A stretch of DNA of 64,000 nt, from the NCBI GenBank assembly GCA_911728435.2, contig OU452198.1:14170001-14234000 (forward strand), read 5' to 3'. The position numbers and the translations under genes are program-made. This DNA is from Apoderus coryli (lineage: Eukaryota; Arthropoda; Insecta; Coleoptera; Attelabidae). Positions 1 through 11,449 of the stretch are shown piece by piece. The notes under the pieces were generated by a model, which did no database searches, was not told the DNA's origin, and was given only the letters and a program-made list of their open reading frames with translations. Each line of letters starts with the position of its first letter. The first letter of the stretch is position 1.

Positions 1-913
1 CAAAACATTTATTTTTTAAGTGCCCCCAAAGAAAAAAGTCTAAAGGCGATAAATCCGGTGACCTGGCAGGCCATTTAATTGGGCCCCTCCTTCCAATCCA
101 CCGTCCAGGGAACCGGTCATCTAAGAACTGTCTTACAGGAGCCACATAGTGCGGAGGTGCTCCATCTTGCTGGAAATAAAGCCGATCAGCAGTATGATTT
201 TGGTCATCTTCTATTATTTGTGTTATTAAAGGATCAATTGTGTCTTCAAGCATGTTTAGGTACACTTCACCAGTTAAATTTCCAGGAATAAAAAGTGGTC
301 CTATAATATGATTTCCTAATATGCCACACCAGACGTTTATTTTTTGAGGATACTGGGTATGAACCTCACGGAATAAATGTGGGTTACTGTCATCCCAGTA
401 ACGGCAATTGTGCCTATTTACAGCTCCATTCAAATAAAATGTGCATTCGTCGGAAAAACAAATGTTAAATAATAATTGCGGATCTTCAATTAAACGCTGG
501 CTCATTGCTTCACAAAATTGCAGCCTTCTATCAGGATCATCCTCATTTAGTTCCTGTACTAATTTGATTTTGTACGGATGAAATTTGTACGCTTTTAAAA
601 TTCGTATTATGGACGAACGGGAGACACCTGAGGCTTCAGCTAGTTGACGGGTACTTTGACTATGATCCATTTCAACATGCCCTAAAACAGCGACTTCCAC
701 AGCTTCATTTCTGATCGGTTTCTGCGGCTGGTGTTTTACATTACAGACAGATCCGGTATCTACAAACTTTTTAACTAACTTGCCAACGTACACATCATTC
801 ACATTTTTATCGGGATGTCTCTCATTAAATAAGCGAGCCGTAAGTCTAGCACTACTATTATTTTGAAAATAAAGTTTAACAATTTCAACTCGTTCTAGAA
901 TGGAATAAATCAT
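1..913 (-). CDS. Tc1/mariner-superfamily transposase, partial (C-terminus beyond left edge)
   Basis: An uninterrupted reading frame of 304 codons runs from an ATG at 913-911 to base 1 without a stop, so the gene is cut by the window edge. The start MIYSILERVEIV leads into a helix-turn-helix N-terminal region of the kind annotated DUF4817 in insect transposases. The DDE-type core is visible: FSDECTF (first Asp, about residue 156), QQDGAPPHY (second Asp, about 250) and WPARSPDLSPLDFFLWG (third Asp, about 292). There are 41 residues between the second and third Asp, the spacing of DD41D relatives of mariner. It would cut and paste its own element by binding the terminal repeats. No frameshift or internal stop was found, unlike the other transposases here. 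Family assignment is confident; activity is unknown because the end is missing. Confidence 0.85.
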   Translation of the reverse strand, partial: MIYSILERVEIVKLYFQNNSSARLTARLFNERHPDKNVNDVYVGKLVKKFVDTGSVCNVKHQPQKPIRNEAVEVAVLGHVEMDHSQSTRQLAEASGVSRSSIIRILKAYKFHPYKIKLVQELNEDDPDRRLQFCEAMSQRLIEDPQLLFNICFSDECTFYLNGAVNRHNCRYWDDSNPHLFREVHTQYPQKINVWCGILGNHIIGPLFIPGNLTGEVYLNMLEDTIDPLITQIIEDDQNHTADRLYFQQDGAPPHYVAPVRQFLDDRFPGRWIGRRGPIKWPARSPDLSPLDFFLWGHLKNKCF

Positions 914-1484
914 TTTGTACGGTAAAAGTAAAATAACTTGAGAAGCAACCAAACTGAATCAATGAAAAGACTAAAATAAACGGTGTAAATTCTTTTCCTA
1001 CACGTATCTGCAGTTTTTATTTCAACAAAAAACGCAAACGATTAGTGAGGAATTTAGTTCTGATAAATAAGATAGTGTTTTTGAAATCCCGTTTTTCTTC
1101 AAAGTAAATAATTTAGAAATGATTGTAGTTGTTTTCAGTCGTAATAATTAAAACTTATTTGTATTTCTCATTAATACCAAAATTATCGGCTTAATGTCTT
1201 TAAAGTCGTTTTCGTATTAACTGTTTTAGTAAAATTCGACAAATAGGGTATCATTAGAAAGACAATTTTGTGTCCTTTCAAATGATATGTCATTAGACCC
1301 CTCTTTCCATTTAAAATTTTAGGGTTGTTACTCACCCCCGCTAGGGGGTTAAAGGCGCAGATCGAAAAATATGTTTAAAATGTGTCCCCCTCAAAAGCAA
1401 AATCGACGTGTCCGAGCATTTTCGCATTCGACTACAAAAAAAAGAGAAAAGCTAGGTGCAAACTTTTCGTTGGACCACCCTGTA
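1..1484 (-). mobile_element. DD41D-like Tc1/mariner element, right end and 5' flank of transposase
   Basis: The transposase on the minus strand is followed on its 5' side by about 560 bp of non-coding sequence. This ends in the outward-reading terminal sequence TGGACCACCCTG (1471-1482) followed by a TA dinucleotide (1483-1484), the target duplication of this superfamily. The same terminal sequence plus TA ends a second, degenerate element at 3969, which supports the boundary. The left end lies outside the window. Confidence 0.65.
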
Positions 1485-2065
1485 TAAGAAATTCGCGGAT
1501 GCCTCACTTTAGTTGAACATTTTCACCATAAACATATTCCAACACAGTTTCCTCAACAAATCCACACATTATGCAATATATTTACACATGGAACATGATT
1601 TGATACTTGATTTTCCAAAAAATTTAATTTACTCAACTACCACAATAATACGAGTATAACAAATATTAAAACATTATTATATCTAAAAAAACTCCTAATG
1701 TATGCATATTTTTATTTTAATACTATACACATGAACTAAATCTGGCAGAATTGTTTTTAAATGACACAAGTTGACACATGTTGGCACATTTGGCATTCCA
1801 ATATTGATTTTTTATATTGAAAATGCCAAGAAAACAACACATTAAAATGTGACATTCCTTTGCACAATTCGCAATATCTACAGGCAACTGAAAAACCTAT
1901 GGACAATGGACACAAATCAAAGTTTTTTAAGATGTTGCGAATTGTGCAAAGAAATGTTACATTTTAATAAGGTAATGGAAACAACAAACGTTGTCTAATT
2001 GATAACTTTGGGAACCTACAATCCCAAGGAAAAAAAAAAATTAACCATGGTTTAAAAAAATAAAA
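1485..2065. other. AT-rich intergenic stretch with an imperfect inverted repeat
   Basis: No gene recognised. The only structure is a pair of inverted arms at 1841-1879 and 1930-1968 of about 39 bp (core GACATTCCTTTGCACAATTC against GAATTGTGCAAAGAAATGTT) around a 50-bp loop. It could be a small fold-back element or the end of the neighbouring Harbinger copy. Confidence 0.5.
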
Positions 2066-2826
2066 TTAAATAAGTAATGGTAAACTATTCATTACATTAA
2101 CTCTTATTTGAGTACCGTCTCTGTCATCGTCTGGCCTGTCCTCAATTTCATGGTTTTCATTAGGCTGAAGTCGACCTAAATTAACGACTTCTTGTTCGTT
2201 ATCTAATGATAAATTGTGCAGAACAGCACAAGCCCTTATGAAATGCACAATGCCTTCAATATTATGTAATTTTAAGTGGTATAGTTGCCGAAATTTCTGT
2301 TTCAAAATACCAAAACAATGTTCTATAACATATCGATTTTTTGATAACAAATAGTTATAATTACGCTGTCGCCTTGTTAAGTGTCCATTGTCTCTAAAAG
2401 GAGTTAATAAGTGCCTATCCACTATCACCAATGATAAATTTATCACCACAGTTTTCTTCTAAGGACTCAAACAAGGAGAACTCCTCAGAACCCTACTGTC
2501 GTGGACCGAACCTGGGTAACCAACGTATATATCCCGGATTCTCCTTTTATGGTCACACATATTTTGTGCCTAAAAAATCATTTTGATATTAGGTAGGTAT
2601 ACCTGCTAATTTCTACCAAATCACTTACCTGAATAGAATAGAAGTGTTTCCGATTTAAGTACGAGTCGGGTGCTAAATTGCTTAGGAAATACAACACTCT
2701 CTTAACAATTTAATTTAGTGTGCTTTTACTGATGGCAAATCTGTCAGCCACCGTCCTAAACGAAGCAGCCTCATTTGCAGCATACCATAAAAACACTGTC
2801 ATATATTTTACGTTTTTTTAAATCTT
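2066..2826 (-). pseudogene. PIF/Harbinger (HARBI1-like) transposase remnant
   Basis: Translation of the minus strand, in pieces, gives the HARBI1-type nuclease order. An upstream part (about 2826-2645) reads WYAANEAASFRTVADRFAIS, the usual helix-turn-helix region. Next come IRDIYVGYPGSVHDSRVLRS (about 2565-2480) with the first catalytic Asp, a damaged GDSG-type segment, and then LLTPFRDNGHLTRRQRNYNY and RYVIEHCFGILKQKFRQLY in a 127-codon open stretch (2449-2066). The segments are in different frames and contain stops, and an intron-like gap sits near 2580-2640. In the family this protein works with a Myb-like partner to move elements with 3-bp TWA duplications; no partner gene is seen. Non-functional as read. 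Confidence 0.8.
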
Positions 2827-2844
2827 TTTGACCCTTTTTTGGGA

Positions 2845-3058
2845 CGCCAGTGTCGTCTAATATTTTATGTTCAATATTTTAGCTTATATTCAATTAAATG
2901 CGTAAAAAATTATGCAGTATTTCGGATAAGTTTACGATGTATGAATTTGTTTAATTTTAAACCCCTTGCCTACGCTCAATGTTTCCCAAAATCTAATCAG
3001 CTCCTTGCCATGTCCAATAGTATTTTTGTCAAAATTTGGTTAAAATCTGTTAAGTATG
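2845..3058 (-). mobile_element. Helentron/DINE-like repeat fragment (minus orientation)
   Basis: The reverse complement matches the core of the repeats at 33120-33360 and 60410-60650, including CCAAATTTTGACAAAAATAC, GGACATGGCAAGGAGCTGAT and GAGCGTAGGCAAGGGGTTTA. Only this core is present; the GTCT repeats and the ends are missing. It lies between the Harbinger and Tc1/mariner remnants, so it probably inserted into one of them. Confidence 0.7.
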
Positions 3059-3067
3059 ATTTATGGA

Positions 3068-3469
3068 TGATGTGCCACTTCATTTACGTGCGAATGGTTG
3101 GTTTCAAATGGATGGAGCACCAGCACATTTCGGGCAGAATGTGAGAAACTAGACAACAGAGCATTACGGAAATCAATGGATTAGCCGTTTCCCTGGAGGA
3201 GTCGAAAATAATCATGAGGGACCTCTATATCATGGCCCCCAAGGTCGCTTGACTTGAATCCACTTGATTTCTTTATTTGCGGCTACCTAAAAGAAAAAGT
3301 GTATAGGGTGCCAATCAGAAAACGCGAAGAATTAGTCTTAAAAATTCAAGAAGCTTGTGATGAGTTGCATCGTAACAATCACATTCTATCGGCAGCAATT
3401 AATAGCATCACCAGAAGATGCCAATTCTGTATTGACATTGACGATAGTCATTTTGAACAGTTTCTGTAA
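3068..3469 (+). pseudogene. Tc1/mariner-like transposase, degenerate C-terminal part
   Basis: Same family type as the edge transposase but a different, decayed copy. It reads DDVPLHLRANGWFQMDGAPA (second catalytic Asp region). After at least one stop and frame changes it gives WPPRSLDLNPLDFFICGYLK, with the third Asp, and a 71-codon tail that ends at a stop at 3469. The N-terminal half is absent. The element's right terminus is TGGACCACCCTG at 3958-3969 followed by TA, the same terminal sequence as at 1471-1482. Confidence 0.8.
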
Positions 3470-4500
3470 AAAAAAACTGTAATATCCGTTAAAACGTGTA
3501 ATGATATGTTATTTTTATGTTGATTTTCAATACATTAGGTTTAGACGATTTTTATTTTTTACTCGAAAATGTTGCGTCATACGAAAAAAAGCCAAGAGTA
3601 CTTTTTCTTTTAAATTGAATAAGAATTGCAGATATAATTTTTATTTTGAGATAACCCAGTGGCGTATCGGTTTTTTTCATTAAAAATATCGCAATCGGTA
3701 GCTGTACGCACGCCACTGCTGGAAATAAAAATAATATTATTACATGAAAAAATGAAGCTAGATTACCTCTCCACACTAGCCAAATTTCATTGAAATATCT
3801 CAATTGGTTATAAAGATATTAAGAAAATTCGAATTTGTTTCTTAAATTTCAACACCCTGTAACTTTGTAACGAAGCATTTTTGGCACATAGTTTATTAAC
3901 CAAACTCAGATTATTTGTCGATTATCTATCGATTCTAAAATTTATGCAGGTAAAAGTTGGACCACCCTGTATACTACATATTAAGCAATATTATGTGTAT
4001 TGCTTATGGTATGGAGAGCTAAAAACTGTAGGATTGAAGTTAAAATATAGAAGATATCATACTATCATACTCGTATCTAACAGCATAAAGAAAACATGAT
4101 AAGAACATTTTCGTTCGTTTTCCATATAAATACCTATTTGGATTTAAGTATTCGAATAAGATAAAAATCCGCCTGCCACCTTTTGTTATTTACTTTAAAC
4201 ACGCTTTGTAACCAACCCCCTTCTCAAATAGCGAGACAAATATTTTAAACACAAAGACAGAAAATCAATACCTACCTAGCTTAAATAACATCCCACACTT
4301 AGCTACCTATCTAGGTAATTCAAATAATGCGGATTGTTATGTAGGGAGTTTTTAGAAAATATTCTAAAACCAATTGTATAGCAATATAACCATCAAAATT
4401 ATATTTTTTTGCTATAAAAGATGAGTGTATCTGCCTACATAAATTCAAAATATTGTTACGAAACACATATTTATACCGAAATACAGAAATTAAACTATAA
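3470..4500. other. Element tail and unassigned sequence before the tRNA gene
   Basis: Bases 3470-3969 are the 3' non-coding part of the degenerate Tc1/mariner element. Within it, 3658-3718 begins CAGTGGCG and ends CGCCACTG, resembling a very short hAT-derived insertion; no matching 8-bp duplication was found. Sequence related to 3655-3880 recurs around 10020-10240. Bases 3972-4500 are AT-rich and hold nothing I recognise. Confidence 0.45.
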
Positions 4501-4573
4501 GACCGTGTGGCCTAATGGATAAGGCGTCGGACTTCGGATCCGAAGATTGCAGGTTCGAGTCCTGTCACGGTCG
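4501..4573 (+). tRNA. tRNA-Arg (anticodon TCG)
   Basis: A complete 73-nt cloverleaf can be drawn. The acceptor stem GACCGTG pairs with CACGGTC (discriminator G). The D-arm is GCC/GGC with loop TAATGGATAA. The anticodon stem TCGGA/TCCGA holds loop CTTCGGA with anticodon TCG, which reads CGA codons. The T-arm is GCAGG-TTCGAGT-CCTGT. The internal A and B boxes are intact and a T8 run follows. No intron and no encoded CCA, as expected for a eukaryotic nuclear tRNA gene. All stems pair, so it is probably functional. Confidence 0.96.
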
Positions 4574-4577
4574 AACA

Positions 4578-4585
4578 TTTTTTTT
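4578..4585 (+). terminator. RNA polymerase III terminator of tRNA-Arg
   Basis: A run of eight T residues begins five bases after the mature 3' end of the tRNA, the normal oligo-T stop signal for polymerase III. Confidence 0.85.
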
Positions 4586-4586
4586 G

Positions 4587-5589
4587 CATATAGTATTAAC
4601 AAAACAAATTACGATATAATTTATACGATTGTTTGATATTATTGTATCATTCTCTTTTATTTTTTACGATTTTCTTTAAGATATTCTAAACTAAAGTCAC
4701 GCAGTCATACCGGAAATTATAAATCATTAAATATTTATAAGATATAATACAATATACAATAGGTACCTTATAATATTTTGTTACATTATTTGATTGTCTC
4801 TTATTTTGAGTTTAAATCATCACAGAATGTTTACTGATAATTCGTAAATCAATTACCTAGTTTCAATACCGAGATAGTGCTGTTTTTGGTGAGTTTTATA
4901 TAAAAATGTATTTTTATTTACCTAAAATAATTATTTAGTGTCCGGACGAGGTCTGGGCGAAGTTGGATTAGCAACTAGCTTCAAAATAAAAAATCTTTGT
5001 TATTACAAACTTTTTCAGATTGTTTAATCAATCACTAGAAAAATATTCGAAACGATAACAATAATAATAATTATTATTATTCGAATAAAAGTAGTTTTGA
5101 AAGAGAAATTCTAGAAACTACTAGGTATATCATTAATCACACAATTTTTTTTCTACGACTGTCTTTAAATGCCTTTATTATATGTTCCATCATGATTTGA
5201 AAATGTAGTACATTGTAATGCTGTTTATCATTTACCCGTGCGTAATAATATTTCCCACTAGTTACTAGGTAACTTCCTGGTAATGACAAAAGTAGCGGCG
5301 GGCATGAAAAATCACCATAGCAACGCCGAAAATACAAACACCGAATTGACAGTTTTGGTATTTATAATTAATAATAATTATAATTAAGTATTTCGCTAAT
5401 TTCAAAACACATAAACAGTGATCGTGAATATAGTTTAACACCACCTAGTCAATTTAATACTTCTAATTTATCGTATTTAGGCTTATACGCTAACAAGGGT
5501 AAGTTTCGAAAAACAAATATTTTCTTAAAAATTATGTTAAATTTATTCAAAATTAAAACAGTCGTAGAAAAAGTATAGTGTGAAACTCA
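4587..5589. other. AT-rich stretch, no gene recognised
   Basis: Contains short ATT/AAT runs (about 5060-5080) and open frames without recognisable similarity. I see no exon pattern or terminal repeats. Confidence 0.5.
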
Positions 5590-5658
5590 CATGAAATGAC
5601 CATTTCCTACTCGTATGATGAAACGATCATACTTGTAGGAAATATATGTCATTTCATG
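5590..5658. repeat. 69-bp imperfect hairpin
   Basis: The arms CATGAAATGACCATTTCCTA and TAGGAAATATATGTCATTTC are inverted copies, with a second matching block (CGTATGAT/ATCATAC) closer to a loop of about 6 bases. A transcript would fold into a long hairpin resembling a small-RNA precursor or a tiny fold-back element. Confidence 0.6.
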
Positions 5659-6039
5659 TTCGTTGCACAATATACAATTGTTTATTACTTTCCCGCATAG
5701 GGAAAGTATTGTGAATGCGTTAAAAAAATTGAGATTAAAACGGATAAACCATTTTGAAATTTTCTGAGACGACTAAGATTATGTATGTGTGTTATTATTA
5801 TTTTTGGCAAGTGTCATATTTATTTGCTGTCTAAAGCCATCATGGCCAACTAAAATCAATTAAATTTCAAATTCATATCACTATTGTAATCGAAAAATGT
5901 AAAATTGCCAATATTTTGAAAACTATCAGTTTTTGGGATAGACATCCTTTTATAAACTTGCCCTTATTTTTGTTGCAAAAAATTAAAAAAATATAAAATG
6001 CCATTTAAAAATTTTGATTTTTGACACTTTTTTCATTTG
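5659..6039. other. Unassigned AT-rich sequence
   Basis: No gene or repeat boundary recognised. It is adjacent to the dispersed repeat that begins near 6040 and may be part of the same element. Confidence 0.4.
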
Positions 6040-6492
6040 ATTTTTTACCCTTTTTTTCAAATACCCTGTATTAATATTTACTAAAAAAATATACGTAGGC
6101 ACCTAAAGTAGATCTATATCTCCTAGGATGTTCTAACAAATTAAATTATTAAAGCTTCCATATAATAAAAAATTGTTATTATTCTTTATTCTGAAAACGT
6201 CATTTTTGACATAAAATTTCAAATATTTCGAAAACGGCTGGCGATAGGTATAACATATTATGCATGAGATATGTTTAGAATTACAAGGAGAATCCAAAAA
6301 ATATATAATTTATATAGGGTCGTATTTGAAATAAGGAAGTTGACACCCATTTCGGGTATAACCGGAAGTGCTAGATTCTTGAAAACATTTTAGCCGAATT
6401 GGCCCCATCGACCTAAGTACTACTCCAGATTCTCAGATTGTTCCACAGTGGTGTTTCTCCATAAGCGATCCCGGTGGGACACCCGGTATACT
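6040..6492 (+). repeat. Dispersed repeat, copy A (inverted copy at 43045-44460)
   Basis: About 450 bp, from AAATACCCTGTATTAATATT to GGTGGGACACCCGGTATAC, recur in reverse complement at 43045-43260 and 44204-44460. Shared blocks include GGCTGGCGATAGGTATAACA, ACAAGGAGAATCCAAAAAAT and a segment related to GGTATAACCGGAAGT. Copy B is interrupted by another insertion, so this uninterrupted copy shows the original target sequence. No coding capacity seen. A related TTCCGGTTATACCGGAAGT palindrome occurs alone near 41050. A 30-bp tandem duplication (accacagatctattttctag at 6511 and 6541) lies just to the right. Confidence 0.75.
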
Positions 6493-6562
6493 TATACATA
6501 GTCAGTATCAACCACAGATCTATTTTCTAGATAGATAGATACCACAGATCTATTTTCTAGAT

Positions 6563-8535
6563 CTATGGTATCAACTATTAGTAACTATGCTTGGCCGGTA
6601 GACACGCCACTGGACGCAATGTGTCACATATCGCAGATGTCAGACAATTTTGTGGTGTTTTATGGATTTGCTATAATATACCTATTTTTAAAAAAGCAAT
6701 TGAATATACCTATAGATTAATTTTATATATGGCGAATGCGCCAAGAAATGCATTTCTATTCAGTAGGGGCAAAGATTAATGTACACAATTAATCTTTGGT
6801 AGGGGTATCTAAATATTTACTATGCAACTATTAAAATCTAATCAATTATAGCGTATTGACAGTAATTTTGTTTTTTTATGATAACTTGTAGCTTGAGCCT
6901 AGATCGTCTACTTAAGTATCCCATTGGATTTAGGTATAGTGCAGTGTGAGAATCATGAGTTTGATAGCTTATTGTTATATTCGTTTTTTCAATACAAAAA
7001 TGTTGCATGTCACAATCTGCATAATTGTAAATATGTTTTTTTTTCCATAACAATACTTTAATAATTGTCCTAGTAAATATTCAATACAGGTACTTAATTT
7101 AATGAAATTCATTATGGGACATATTTTTACAGCCAACAAAAATACAGGAATTGGACTAATTTACATCATGTGTACCTGACATGTTTGTCAAAATAATAAA
7201 AATATTGTAATTGAAACGTAGAAAAAAGATGTTATTATGGAGTATCTACGTCTCCAAACTTGTGTAAGTAAGACGAAATGCTTAGATGAACATATAGGCC
7301 TGTAAGATTTAAAAACAACATATTTTTTCTTAAATATCTTAAAAACACCTTAGCACATTTTATGCAAATATGGCAATGTTACGTATGATCGTAATTTACC
7401 CAGAGACGGCGTAGTGACCAGTGTTCCGCGTGTTCCACGGAACAAGGGCCCGGTATCCTCAAGGGGCCCGGTACTGCATTCTGCATCTTTTCTATATTAT
7501 TTTAATATATTAAGTACCTATAAATTTTAGGATTTTTTTTAATATTTATTTGACTTAAATTTCAATTTTCTTTTGTTAGTACGGTACTGCCTATTCAAGA
7601 TTCCCTGATTCCCCTGCACTGTGCTGCCCTCTATTTGACTCTCGAGAGGGTAGCGAGCATTTTTTTTTTTTTAATTAGGTAGATCAGATATTTTATAATA
7701 TCTAATAATTATATGTATACAGGGTAGCTACTATTTAATAGTGTAAGACTATTTAACCGTGCAAGATAGAGAGTTGGGAAAATTAGACAAAAGTTGCGGT
7801 TTTAGATGCCTATTTAAAATCTCTTTACTGTGTAGCCAAATTCTTTTTAGCTTTTGAAATACAGGGCTATTTGTGAAAAATGCCAAATCCTATTTTCTTA
7901 AGTATTTCGAAAACTGTTGATTTTCAGGAGAAAGTTTTAAATCAAAAGTATAATGGTTCTAACTTCTAATATATGTCTATAACATGGCACTTGTTAACGT
8001 CTCCTTTTGCAGCTGTTTTTTCAAATACAGTCCTGAATTTTTATTTGTCACTACCTTTAAAATAAAGTATAACTCAAGTACGGTTTCTGACGTTTCGGTT
8101 CGATAGTAGTCATCTTCAATGATTTTTCCTTAATACAGATCTGCATTATTTATACTTGAGTTACCTATACCTTATTTTAGAAAACAAAATTAAAAATGCA
8201 GGTCCGAATTAAAAAAAAAAAACAAAGTTGATGGTGGCAGCTGTAAGGCAAAACGGCGGACGTTAATTTTGAAAGTGCCGTCTTGTAGACATATTAGGAC
8301 CATTAAACTCTTGATTTTAAACTTTGTGTCAAAAATCAATAGAAGTAGTGAATAGGTTTCACAAAACAAAGTTCTCCAGATTAAGAATAGACGATTTGAT
8401 TATTTTGGCACATGTGGCTACATATAAAAACAGCACGATTAGCGTGTAACGCGCCGCGGCGGATTATTTGTCGGCGCGGCGTTTGGGATTTTGTTTTTAT
8501 TTATTTCGAGATTATGCAGGTGTAATACCTATATA
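6563..8535. other. Unassigned stretch with a possible hAT terminus
   Basis: No exon recognised. At about 7421, CAGTGTTCC begins a GC-rich block (GGAACAAGGGCCCGG, GGGGCCCGG) that resembles the block at 55268 (CAGTGTTCC, GGAACACGGGTCCTGG). CAGTG with a G/C-rich start is common for hAT ends, so this may be the left end of a decayed hAT copy. Near 8086-8125 the minus strand shows a weak relative of the hammerhead-like motif. Confidence 0.4.
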
Positions 8536-9781
8536 CGAGGGTTGCCTTTTATATTTCGAGATTTGGCAACCCTGGTGTTACAATCTGACAACTGACAGCT
8601 CTATCGTAAAGTTGGACATTTTTGAGGTTATACGTACTCAGAACGTTTTGACATACGAGCGCTATTTGTGTTGTTTACAGTAACTTAAAAGATTCATCTC
8701 GGCACAAAAATGGAATTAAATCGTGAACATTATCGTGCGATTATTTTTTACAACTTTCGACATGGATTAACTCAGCAACAGTGCATGGATGAACTTAATT
8801 CAATTTTTAGCGATGAAGCTCCATCAAGCACCAGTGTTTATCGATGGTATGGTGAATTCAATCGTGGTCGTAGTTCACTCCAAGTTCACTCGAATTTCGT
8901 GAAGGTCGTCCAAAATCAGTTGTTGTTCCGAAAACCATTAAAGCTGTGCGCGAACTGATATTGCAAGATCGTCATGTGACCTATCACGAGATTGAGACAA
9001 CCTTAGGCATTAGTGGGACCAGCATACATTCAATATTGCATAAACATTTGACTGTCAAAAAAATGTGTTCGCGTTGGATCCCACACAATTTGTCAATCGC
9101 TCAAAAAAAGGCCCGTGTCGATTGGTCGAAAGAAATGCTCAAAAAATACGATCGCGGTGCTTCGAAACATGTCATGACATCGTGACAGGTGATGAATCGT
9201 GGATTTACGCGTATGAGCCCGAAAGTAAACAGCAGTCGACTGTATGGGTGTTTAAAAATGAGCCAAATCCAACAAAAGTTGTTCGCGCACGAAGCACATG
9301 TTCGCCTGTTTTTTTGGAAAAACTGGACATACATGGAATATACAACCATTTGTTTGCAACTTGTCTTCCAAGAAATCAGGAAAACCCACCGCCGAAGACG
9401 GATCACTCTTCACCACAACAATGCGAGCTCTCACACATCGGCTCAAACAACTGCATTTTTGAGCACCCAAAACAATGATTTGATGAGTCAGCCGCCGTAT
9501 GGTCCTGACTTGGCACCGAATGACTTCTTTTTATTCTCGTACGGAAAAAACAAACTGAGAGGTCAACGTTTTTCGACACCTGAAGAAGCGGTTGCTGCAT
9601 TCAGAATGCATGTTTTTGAGATACCTCAATCAGAGTGGCAAAAGTGCTTCGACAATTGGTTCAAACGCATGCAAAAGTTTATAGATCTTCATGAGGAGTA
9701 TTTTGAAAAACAATAAAGTGATTTTCGATGATTAATATTTGTTTTTGTTCTCTAATCCCGAAATATAAAAGGCAACCCTCG
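8536..9781 (+). mobile_element. mariner (DD34D) copy 1, near full length
   Basis: The element is 1,246 bp, bounded by TA at both sides (8534-8535 and 9782-9783). The left end reads CGAGGGTTGCCTTTTATATT and the right end is its reverse complement (AATATAAAAGGCAACCCTCG). A second, shorter inverted block near the left end (TTTGGCAACCCTGG) repeats part of the terminal sequence. The same ends appear on the copies at 21901-22525 and 39505-40795, and the left end alone at 38897. The element encodes the broken transposase described separately. Confidence 0.93.
8710..9716 (+). pseudogene. mariner transposase (SETMAR-like), broken copy 1
   Basis: The start [20 protein letters not shown] opens a helix-turn-helix DNA-binding region typical of mariner proteins. 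Frame changes near 8890-8950 and 9165-9190, and others inside the middle third, break the protein. Recognisable downstream pieces are [40 protein letters not shown] (first catalytic Asp), [13 protein letters not shown] and PYGPDLAPNDFFLFSYGKNK (third Asp, normal 34-residue spacing). The second catalytic Asp is replaced by Asn (HHNN instead of HHDN as in the copy at 39505). This position binds a metal ion, so the copy would be dead even without the frameshifts. Confidence 0.92.
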
Positions 9782-11449
9782 TATAATATGTTTTTCATTT
9801 GAAATTGTGATCTCTCTCTCTTGCTGTTTTATCGTAGGGGGCATCGTCTTTGTATAAAAAAATAAAACATCTTACCCCGTATTTTTCATTTCTTTAATAT
9901 ATTATCAAGAACTATCTAATACAATAAACATTAAACCAAAACAATAAGAGAAAATAACACTAATAATAAAGAAACGCTAATTTGACATTTTGTTGAAATA
10001 TTCGTATTTAACAGAATGTTGATAGCCTTTTTTTTTCTTTAAAAAAATTGAGATCATTACCCGTATGCGCGCCACTGATGAACATAAAATTCTTAATTGC
10101 ATGTCAAAAATGCGCAATACCTACCTACCTCTTCAAACCCACTATAAATCTTCAATTTTTAAGAAAAACTTTAACTGTATCTCAGCAGAAAACGAAGCAT
10201 TTGCGGACATGTGTTTATTTAGCAAACTGTCATTATTTTTTCGTGCAGAATTACCTCCTGAAGTTTGTCGCACTTATTTACTAACACCCTGTATATTACG
10301 AATGTATCTTTTCTATTTTTTTTATGTGCTAAAATATTGTTGTTTATTATACTTTGGAAGAACCTGTATATTATATATTATTATGTACAAAAATTGTATC
10401 ATGTCATAATATACTTAGGTAGGTATTTATGTATCTAGGTATTTCGAAGTTACAATTTGGTTTTATAACTTTTAATATTATAATCTAAATAGGTATAATA
10501 GGTATGTTATTATAAAAACAAAAGATAATAAATTATGAACATATAAAATATCCCATAATATCTACATAAAATCTATTATTGGAACATATACATCATAAAA
10601 TATTACATAATTTATACTAAATTTAGTATTCCTATCTCCTATTTTAAAAATATAACATAACCTACACAGATATTTCTATTTTCAAGTAGGTACTTAGTAT
10701 TAGTAATGAATAATGAATGTGAAAAGTAATGCCTATTATCGATCATTCACATTTCAGACAAAAACTTTGATGAATAATTAAATGATTTATGGTAAGTGTT
10801 TTTTTTATATAATGCATACCTACCTATTTGCTCAATATCGCCCGAGAAATAGTAACATTGAATACCCTAGTGATATTGCTATTATAATAACACATATAGT
10901 TATTATTCTATGATAATAATACATAGTAGTCTGGGATAATAAATACCACAGCTATGTGTATATTAGCTGTGATAATACTAGCACTGACTGTTGGCTAATT
11001 ATAAATTTAGCGTTGTTTATATTATGAGAACTGCTACATTACATCGTCAGGCAAAACATTGATAAAATTGTATTACCTACTATTTATTAATATTTTATTT
11101 GGGTTTGTGTGTGTACCTAATTCAATTGAAATATAATTGAATGAGTAGGAAATTAAATTAGTATTGAAACAACAAACAAGTAATATGTGGCGGATACATT
11201 TATCGGGATGTCCAGGGTGGCCAGATTTCGTTGTAATTGTGGGGTAGCTCCGTTATTGTGAAAGCTATGACGCGTGCGGATTTCGCGGCACGATGCTATT
11301 TTTTTGTGATACTCACGATCATATTTAGCGTAACACATACATGTAGTTGTTGGAGATGCCGGGCCGATTTAAAAAAAATCACTTTTCGTATCCCTCTCGC
11401 ATGTCGAAAACTATAACAGATTTTGGAAATATATAAGCGTACCTTTACC
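9782..11449. other. Unassigned AT-rich sequence with a repeat related to 3655-3880
   Basis: Around 10015-10290 the sequence (for example GCGCGCCACTGATGAACATA and AACGAAGCATTTGCGGACAT) resembles the block at 3655-3900, so a diverged dispersed repeat is present. A 114-codon open frame across it has no recognisable domain. The remainder to 11449 is AT-rich with TAGGTA-type short repeats and shows no exon pattern. Confidence 0.45.

Noticed and set aside
3658..3718. 61-bp hAT mini-element (CAGTGGCG..CGCCACTG)
   Set aside because: Ends fit, but no 8-bp duplication was found and the related block at 10020 has only one end.
8086..8125. Possible hammerhead-like motif on the minus strand (TTGAAGA..GAAACG)
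   Set aside because: The intervening sequence does not form a stem and the first core base is altered.
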